NCBI RefSeq assembly: GCF_020037025.1
Contig: NZ_JAIQLH010000129.1
Coordinates: forward strand, 1-34,719
Source of the DNA: Streptomyces huiliensis
GTDB lineage: Bacteria > Actinomycetota > Actinomycetes > Streptomycetales > Streptomycetaceae
DNA length: 34,719 nt
Direction: 5' to 3'
Below, piece after piece: positions 30,419 through 34,719 of the stretch. Below the pieces are notes generated by a model. It made no database searches, had not been told where the DNA came from, and saw only the letters and a list, made by a program, of their open reading frames with translations. How positions within the stretch are numbered: the stretch's first letter is position 1; every line of letters begins with the position of its first letter. Both the position numbers and the translations under genes were made by a program.

Positions 30419-30718
30419 CTACTTCTTGTCGCCGCCCTTGCCGCCCTTGCCACCCTTGTCGTCCCCGCCGGCGCCCATGCCGTCGAAGATCTCCTTGCAC
30501 ATCGGACAGACCGGGTACTTCTTCGGGTCGCGCCCGGGCACCCAGACCTTGCCGCACAGGGCGACGACCGGGGAGCCGGAGAGCGCGCTCTCCATGATCT
30601 TGTCCTTCTGGACGTAATGGGCGTAGCGCTCGTGGTCGCCGTCGCCGTGCGACACCTGCGGCGTCGGCTCTACGAGGGTGCCTGTACCTGCCCCGCGCTC
30701 GGGCTCGAGAGTGCTCAT
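30419..30718 (-). CDS. DUF3039 family protein
   Basis: 99 aa, small soluble actinobacterial protein. The conserved core runs from HERYAHYVQKDKIMESALSGSPVVALCGKVWVPGRDP to KYPVCPMCKEIFDGM, with Cys55, Cys71 and Cys74 forming a probable zinc knuckle. The C-terminal tail is a Lys/Gly repeat (GGKGGKGGDKK). The function of the family is unknown to me; I recall it as conserved next to murA in Streptomyces. ATG at 30718 was chosen; a TTG three codons earlier is possible. Confidence 0.87.
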   Translation of the reverse strand: MSTLEPERGAGTGTLVEPTPQVSHGDGDHERYAHYVQKDKIMESALSGSPVVALCGKVWVPGRDPKKYPVCPMCKEIFDGMGAGGDDKGGKGGKGGDKK

Positions 30719-30805
30719 GGTCCCCAAGGGTACTGGGGAGCGGCACGGTCGGCCGAGGCTCGGGGGACGCGGCGCCCGGCCGCCTGTCCGTACCCGTCCC
30801 GCGCC

Positions 30806-31426
30806 TCAGTTCAGACTCGGATCGTCCGGGTAGGTCGCGACCATGGCCAGCTCGTTCCGCTGCCGCCGGAGCACGGACCGCCAGAGCCGGGACGGGTCCG
30901 GGGCGGAGATGTCGCCCGGCTCGGACTCCACGACGTACCAGGCGCCCTCCACCAGCTCGTCCTCCAGCTGGCCGGGCCCCCAGCCCGAGTAGCCGGCGAA
31001 GATGCGCAGCGAGCCGACGGAGGAGCCCAGCAGCTCGGGCGGGGCCTCCAGGTCGACGAGGCCGATGGCGCCGTGCACCCGTCGCCAGCCGACGGGGTCG
31101 CCCCGGCCCGGTCGGCGCGCGGAGCCGGGCGGTCCGCCGGCGGGGGCGTCCTTGCCGGGCTCGTCCCCGGGGACGACGGCCACGCCGAGCGCCGAGTCCA
31201 GCGAGACGGGCCCGCCCTGGAACACCACGCCCGGCTCGCCGGCCAGTGCGGCCCACGACGCGAGGATGTCGCCCACGCCGACCGGTGTGGGCCGGTTGAG
31301 GACCACGCCGAGCGAGCCCTCCTCGTCGTGGTCGAGCAGCAGCACGACCGCGCGGTCGAAGTTGGGGTCCGCCAGCGCCGGGGTCGCGACCAGCAGCCGC
31401 CCTGTGAGCGAGGACACCTCCGTCAT
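30806..31426 (-). CDS. YqgE/AlgH family protein (DUF179)
   Basis: 206 aa. The N-terminal hallmark TGRLLVATPALADPNFDRAVVLLLDHDEEGSLGVVLNRPTPV (about 8-49) and IFAGYSGWGPGQLEDEL are diagnostic of the family, whose biochemical role is not settled. An insert of about 30 residues (PGDEPGKDAPAGGPPGSARRPGRGDPVGW) lies between the conserved halves. ATG at 31426 matches the family N-terminus; ATG 31444 is an alternative. The gene is divergent from murA across a 272-bp region. Confidence 0.9.
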   Translation of the reverse strand: MTEVSSLTGRLLVATPALADPNFDRAVVLLLDHDEEGSLGVVLNRPTPVGVGDILASWAALAGEPGVVFQGGPVSLDSALGVAVVPGDEPGKDAPAGGPPGSARRPGRGDPVGWRRVHGAIGLVDLEAPPELLGSSVGSLRIFAGYSGWGPGQLEDELVEGAWYVVESEPGDISAPDPSRLWRSVLRRQRNELAMVATYPDDPSLN

Positions 31427-31698
31427 GGCGACATGATCCCGCATTCCGGGCCCGCGGGAGCCCCCGGAAGGGTCGGAAAACCGGCCGGTACGAAGCGTTC
31501 CGGAGCACGGAGGAGGGGGCGCGCCGGGAGACGCCCCTTATCCGGGTCCGGCGATAACCGGTAGCGACCACTCCGTTAACGCAGCGTGTTGTGACAAACC
31601 CATGACGTGCCAAGGGCCCCCTCAGGGCGGCATCGGGCCCCTCCGGTCGCATTACCCTTTCTTCTTGCCCCCTGCCCAACTCCAGGAACGCGAGATCC
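31427..31698. other. Divergent YqgE/murA promoter region
   Basis: 272 bp. Contains TTATC...GATAA inverted half-sites (around 31539-31559), the palindrome CGTTAACG (about 31573-31580) and AT-rich TTGTGACAAACCCATGACG (about 31589-31607). These are plausible murA promoter or operator elements, but no definite -10/-35 pair was fixed. Confidence 0.35.
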
Positions 31699-33033
31699 AT
31701 GACCGGCCCTGACGATGTCCTGCTTGTCCACGGCGGTACCCCGCTCGAGGGCGAGATCCGTGTCCGCGGTGCGAAGAACCTCGTGCCGAAGGCCATGGTC
31801 GCCGCCCTGCTCGGCAGCGGCCCCAGCCGCCTGCGCAACGTCCCCGACATCCGTGACGTACGGGTCGTCCGCGGTCTGCTGCAGCTGCACGGCGTGACCG
31901 TGCGCCCCGGCGACGAGCCGGGCGAGCTGGTTCTCGACCCCTCGCACGTGGAGAGCGCGAACGTCGCCGACATCGACGCGCACGCCGGCTCCTCGCGCAT
32001 CCCGATCCTCTTCTGCGGCCCCCTGCTGCACCGCCTCGGCCACGCCTTCATCCCGGGCCTGGGCGGCTGCGACATCGGCGGCCGGCCCATCGACTTCCAC
32101 TTCGAGGTGCTGCGCCAGTTCGGCGCCACCATCGAGAAGCGGGAGGGCGGCCAGTACCTGGAGGCCCCGCAGCGACTGCGCGGCACCAAGATCCAGCTGC
32201 CGTACCCGTCGGTCGGCGCGACCGAGCAGGTGCTGCTGACCGCCGTGCTGGCGGAGGGCGTCACCGTCCTGTCCAACGCGGCCGTGGAGCCCGAGATCGA
32301 GGACCTCATCTGCGTGCTGCAGAAGATGGGCGCGATCATCTCCATGGACACCGACCGGACCATCCGGATCACCGGTGTCGACTCGCTCGGCGGCTACAAC
32401 CACCGCGCGCTCCCCGACCGCCTGGAGTCCGCCTCCTGGGCGAGCGCGGCGCTCGCGACCAAGGGCAACATCTACGTCCGCGGCGCCAGCCAGCGCGAGA
32501 TGATGACCTTCCTCAACACCTACCGCAAGGTCGGCGGCGCCTTCGAGATCGACGACGAGGGCATCCGCTTCTGGCACCCCGGCGGCGAGCTCAACGCCAT
32601 AGCGCTGGAGACGGACGTCCACCCCGGCTTCCAGACCGACTGGCAGCAGCCGCTGGTCGTCGCCCTGACCCAGGCGTCCGGCCTCTCCATCGTCCACGAG
32701 ACGGTCTACGAGTCCCGGCTCGGCTTCACCTCCGCCCTCAACCAGATGGGCGCCCACATCCAGCTCTACCGCGAGTGCCTCGGCGGCTCCGCCTGCCGCT
32801 TCGGCCAGCGGAACTTCCTGCACTCGGCGGTCGTCTCCGGCCCGACGAAGCTGCAGGGCGCGGACCTGGTGATCCCCGACCTGCGGGGTGGGTTCTCCTA
32901 CCTGATCGCGGCTCTGGCGGCGGACGGGACGTCGCGGGTGCACGGGATCGAGCTGATCAACCGCGGGTACGAGAACTTCATGCAGAAGCTGCAGGATCTC
33001 GGCGCGAACGTGGAGCTTCCGCAGGGGGCCTGA
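31699..33033 (+). CDS. murA: UDP-N-acetylglucosamine 1-carboxyvinyltransferase
   Basis: 444 aa. First committed step of peptidoglycan synthesis: transfers enolpyruvate from PEP to UDP-GlcNAc. The EPSP-synthase fold is complete. RVRGAKNLVPKAM has the Lys26-Asn27 pair. The flexible catalytic loop IPGLGGCDIGGRPIDFH carries Cys124, the residue alkylated by fosfomycin (replaced by Asp in mycobacteria). PDLRGGFSYLIAALAADG and RGYENFMQKLQDLGANVE are the conserved C-terminal parts. ATG at 31699 has AGGAA about 12 nt upstream, rather far. Convergent with hupA across a long palindromic spacer. Confidence 0.96.
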   Translation: MTGPDDVLLVHGGTPLEGEIRVRGAKNLVPKAMVAALLGSGPSRLRNVPDIRDVRVVRGLLQLHGVTVRPGDEPGELVLDPSHVESANVADIDAHAGSSRIPILFCGPLLHRLGHAFIPGLGGCDIGGRPIDFHFEVLRQFGATIEKREGGQYLEAPQRLRGTKIQLPYPSVGATEQVLLTAVLAEGVTVLSNAAVEPEIEDLICVLQKMGAIISMDTDRTIRITGVDSLGGYNHRALPDRLESASWASAALATKGNIYVRGASQREMMTFLNTYRKVGGAFEIDDEGIRFWHPGGELNAIALETDVHPGFQTDWQQPLVVALTQASGLSIVHETVYESRLGFTSALNQMGAHIQLYRECLGGSACRFGQRNFLHSAVVSGPTKLQGADLVIPDLRGGFSYLIAALAADGTSRVHGIELINRGYENFMQKLQDLGANVELPQGA

Positions 33034-33082
33034 CGGGTCGTCCGCTCGGTGGGGGCGGGACGGGGGTGCGATGCCCCGGTCC

Positions 33083-33180
33083 CGCCCCTTCGCCGTTTCC
33101 TGGGGGCGAAGCCCCCAGACCCCCTGAGAAACCGCGCGGAGCCGCGAAAAGGGGGTCTGGGGCGCAGCCCCGGGAACGCG
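33083..33180. repeat. Long inverted repeat, intergenic family copy 2
   Basis: Starts with CGCCCCTTCGCCGTTTCC and GGGGGCGAAGCCCCC and ends with GGGGCGCAGCCCC and GCGAAAGGGCGG, mirroring the outer arms of the 5224-5430 repeat. The CCTCAAACGCCGG core of copy 1 is absent here. Confidence 0.7.
33113..33162. terminator. Bidirectional hairpin between murA and hupA
   Basis: CCCCAGACCCCCT (33113-33125) pairs perfectly with AGGGGGTCTGGGG (33150-33162). CGCGG/CCGCG can pair inside the loop. It lies between convergent genes. Confidence 0.7.
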
Positions 33181-33183
33181 AAA

Positions 33184-33216
33184 GGGCGGCCGCCCCCGCA
33201 CCGGGAACGGCCGCCC
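33184..33216 (-). terminator. Intrinsic terminator of hupA
   Basis: GGGCGGCCG (33184-33192) and CGGCCGCCC (33208-33216) form a 9-bp stem. On the minus strand it is followed by TTTC, a short U-tract, and it starts 17 nt after the hupA stop. Confidence 0.75.
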
Positions 33217-33232
33217 TCCGGCGTCCGAAGGC

Positions 33233-33514
33233 TTACTTGCCCTTCGCGGCTTCCTTGAGCTTGGAGCCCGCGGAGACCTTCACGCTGTAACCGGCAGCGA
33301 TCTGGATCGGCTCGCCCGTCTGCGGGTTACGGGCGGTGCGAGCGGCACGGTGGGTGCGCTCGAAGGTCAGGAAGCCGGGGATGGTCACCTTCTCGTCGCC
33401 CTTGGCGACGACCTCACCGACGGTCTCGGCGAGGGCGGCCAGAACGGCGTCGGCGTCCTTGCGGGTCACCTCGGCACGGTCGGCCAGAGCGGCCACCAGC
33501 TCACTGCGGTTCAT
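33233..33514 (-). CDS. hupA: HU family DNA-binding protein
   Basis: 93 aa, the size of the classical HU protein without the Lys/Ala-rich tail of the sporulation-linked HupS type. MNRSELVAALADRAEVTRKDADAVLAALAETVGEVV forms the dimerisation helices. GFLTFERTHRAARTARNPQTGEPI is the DNA-embracing beta arm with its conserved Arg and Pro-Gln-Thr-Gly. It bends DNA non-specifically and compacts the nucleoid in vegetative hyphae. ATG at 33514 has GGGAG 6 nt upstream. The stop is TAA, favoured by highly expressed genes. The position beside murA and malic enzyme agrees with the S. coelicolor hupA neighbourhood as I recall it. Confidence 0.95.
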   Translation of the reverse strand: MNRSELVAALADRAEVTRKDADAVLAALAETVGEVVAKGDEKVTIPGFLTFERTHRAARTARNPQTGEPIQIAAGYSVKVSAGSKLKEAAKGK

Positions 33515-33817
33515 GTTGTACTCCCGTGTCTTTCTTGCCAATGAGGCGTGAGATCGAAGCCGATGCTGCCAGGGCCCTCGGACAGTCCCCGGACCCGGGT
33601 CCGCCACTAGATCCCTCGCGCCCCGGGGGGTGCCCCCTGGACGGAGTCCTCGGGGGAGCATCCTGCCCCCACCAGTGGTGGGAAAGCCAATCCGGCACCC
33701 TGGGGAGTCACACGGAAAGCGCCACAGCCTCGGAAGGGGGCCGCGTTTCCGCGGCCCGTTCACTGCCCGACACCCTATGGGGGTCGTGGGAGCGCCGCGT
33801 CACGCGACGCGCCGTGG
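33515..33817. other. hupA upstream region
   Basis: 303 bp, expected to hold a strong hupA promoter. The stretch next to the gene is less GC-rich (CATTGGCAAGAAAGAC on the minus strand). It includes the dyad CCCACCA-G-TGGTGGG (33668-33682) and the terminator at 33738-33757. A definite -35/-10 pair was not assigned. Confidence 0.4.
33738..33757 (-). terminator. Hairpin terminator downstream of the malic enzyme gene
   Basis: GGGCCGCG (33738-33745), loop TTTC, CGCGGCCC (33750-33757): perfect 8-bp stem, 61 nt past the malic enzyme stop. On the minus strand it is followed by CCTTCC. Confidence 0.65.
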
Positions 33818-34719
33818 TCAGGCCGTCGTGGCGGCCGTCACAGCCACTCCGGCGGCCTTGGCGGCCTCGCGGACGGCCCCGGCGACCGCGCCCGCGACCT
33901 TCTCGTTGAAGACGCTCGGGATGATGTAGTTCGCGTTCAGCTCGTCCTCGGCGACGACGTCGGCGAGGGCGCCGGCGGCGGCCAGCATCATCTCGGTGTT
34001 CACGGTGCGCGACTGGGCGTCCAGGAGGCCGCGGAAGACGCCCGGGAAGACCAGCACGTTGTTGATCTGGTTGGGGAAGTCCGAGCGGCCGGTGGCGACG
34101 ACGGCGGCCGTCTGACGGGCGATCGCCGGGTCGACCTCGGGGTCGGGGTTGGCGAGCGCGAAGACGATCGCGCCGTCGGCCATGGCGGCCACGTCCTCGG
34201 CGCCGAGGACGTTGGGGGCCGAGACGCCGATGAAGACGTCGGCGCCGCGCACGGCCTCCTTGAGGGTGCCCGTGATGCCCTCGGGGTTGGTGTTGTCGGC
34301 GATCCAGCGGAGCGCCGAGCCCGGGTCGGCGGAGACCAGGTCGTCGCGGTCGGCGTGGACGACGCCGTGGATGTCGGCGACGACGGCGTGCTTGACGCCG
34401 GCGGCGATCAGCAGCTTGAGGATGGCCGTACCGGCCGCGCCGGCGCCGGACATGACGACGCGTACGTCGCCGATGGACTTCTCGACCACCCGCAGCGCGT
34501 TGGTCAGGGCGGCGAGCACGACGATGGCGGTGCCGTGCTGGTCGTCGTGGAAGACCGGGATGTCGAGGGCCTCGCGCAGCCGGGCCTCGATCTCGAAGCA
34601 GCGGGGCGCGGAGATGTCCTCCAGGTTGATGCCCGCGAAGCCGGGGGCGATGGCCTTGACGATCTCGACGATGGCGTCGGAGTCCTGGGTGTCCAGGCAG
34701 ATCGGCCAGGCGTCGATGC
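33818..34719 (-). CDS. NAD(P)-dependent malic enzyme, C-terminal part
   Basis: Partial: 299 codons plus stop; the N-terminus lies beyond the window end. Oxidatively decarboxylates malate to pyruvate, an anaplerotic/gluconeogenic enzyme that can also supply NADPH. Malic enzyme signature FHDDQHGTAIVVLAALTNAL (metal-binding Asp pair), dinucleotide-binding GAGAAGTAILKLLIAAG, ANPDPEVDPAIA and SDFPNQINNVLVFPGVFRGLLDAQSRTVN are all present. The C-terminus ends soon after EKVAGAVAGAVREAAKAAG, so no phosphotransacetylase domain is attached. The gene is followed by a hairpin and then hupA on the same strand. Confidence 0.94.
   Translation of the reverse strand, partial: IDAWPICLDTQDSDAIVEIVKAIAPGFAGINLEDISAPRCFEIEARLREALDIPVFHDDQHGTAIVVLAALTNALRVVEKSIGDVRVVMSGAGAAGTAILKLLIAAGVKHAVVADIHGVVHADRDDLVSADPGSALRWIADNTNPEGITGTLKEAVRGADVFIGVSAPNVLGAEDVAAMADGAIVFALANPDPEVDPAIARQTAAVVATGRSDFPNQINNVLVFPGVFRGLLDAQSRTVNTEMMLAAAGALADVVAEDELNANYIIPSVFNEKVAGAVAGAVREAAKAAGVAVTAATTA

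Overview
The window is very GC-rich. Third codon positions are almost all G or C, GTG and TTG starts are used freely, and the gene set (SsgA-like sporulation protein, HppD with an AsnC-type neighbour, MurA next to a HU protein, DUF3039, YqgE) is typical of a Streptomyces chromosome core. From remembered gene order I think it corresponds to roughly SCO2924-SCO2951 of S. coelicolor (ssgG to malic enzyme), but I could not run a comparison. There is no integrase, transposase or phage gene.

Layout. 1-1131 (-): truncated DUF2510 protein. 1530-1946 (+): SsgG-like protein, convergent with an FAD-linked oxidase (1984-3351, -). 3485-4630 (-): hppD, divergent from an Lrp/AsnC regulator (4752-5219, +). 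5220-5452: a large nested intergenic palindrome. 5453-6256 (-): small Lon-like membrane protease. 6342-6983 (-): IclR regulator. 7285-9072 (-): SF2 helicase. 9263-9852 (-): RHH antitoxin and Doc toxin. 9936-11456 (-): MFS transporter. 11570-12640, 12711-13265 and 13378-14283 (all -): YeiH-type anion exporter, cysteine dioxygenase and LysR regulator, with an alpha/beta hydrolase (14372-15289, +) diverging from the LysR gene. 15421-15492: tRNA-Cys with an upstream tandem repeat and a downstream hairpin. 15609-15968 (+): small membrane protein. 16217-18343 (+): Ser/Thr kinase with an outside PQQ-type propeller. 18356-21784 (-): three-gene type VII secretion-like operon (WXG-like protein, long WXG/PPE-like protein, mycosin). 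21932-27875 (-): molybdenum hydroxylase operon (FAD, Fe-S and Mo subunits). 28534-30180 (-): GH20 hexosaminidase. Then DUF3039, YqgE, murA (+), HU (-) and the C-terminal part of a malic enzyme (-).

How the genes may work together. (1) HppD, its divergent AsnC neighbour and the nearby IclR gene look like a tyrosine catabolism locus. (2) LysR, cysteine dioxygenase and YeiH suggest cysteine oxidation coupled to export of a sulfur oxyanion. A 17-bp element (CATAAGCGGANNTTGGG) occurs both before the dioxygenase gene and between the LysR and hydrolase genes, and is the best new regulatory candidate here. (3) The mycosin and two helical proteins form a T7SS-like accessory operon with no EccB, EccC, EccD or EccE visible. 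(4) The molybdenum hydroxylase is odd: its Fe-S subunit carries about 690 residues of low-complexity N-terminal sequence, and its Mo subunit lacks the usual catalytic Glu and other signature residues.

Seven genes have a -10-like hexamer ending 6 or 7 nt before the start codon, which suggests leaderless mRNAs. Function calls rest on recognised motifs and family knowledge; no database search was run.
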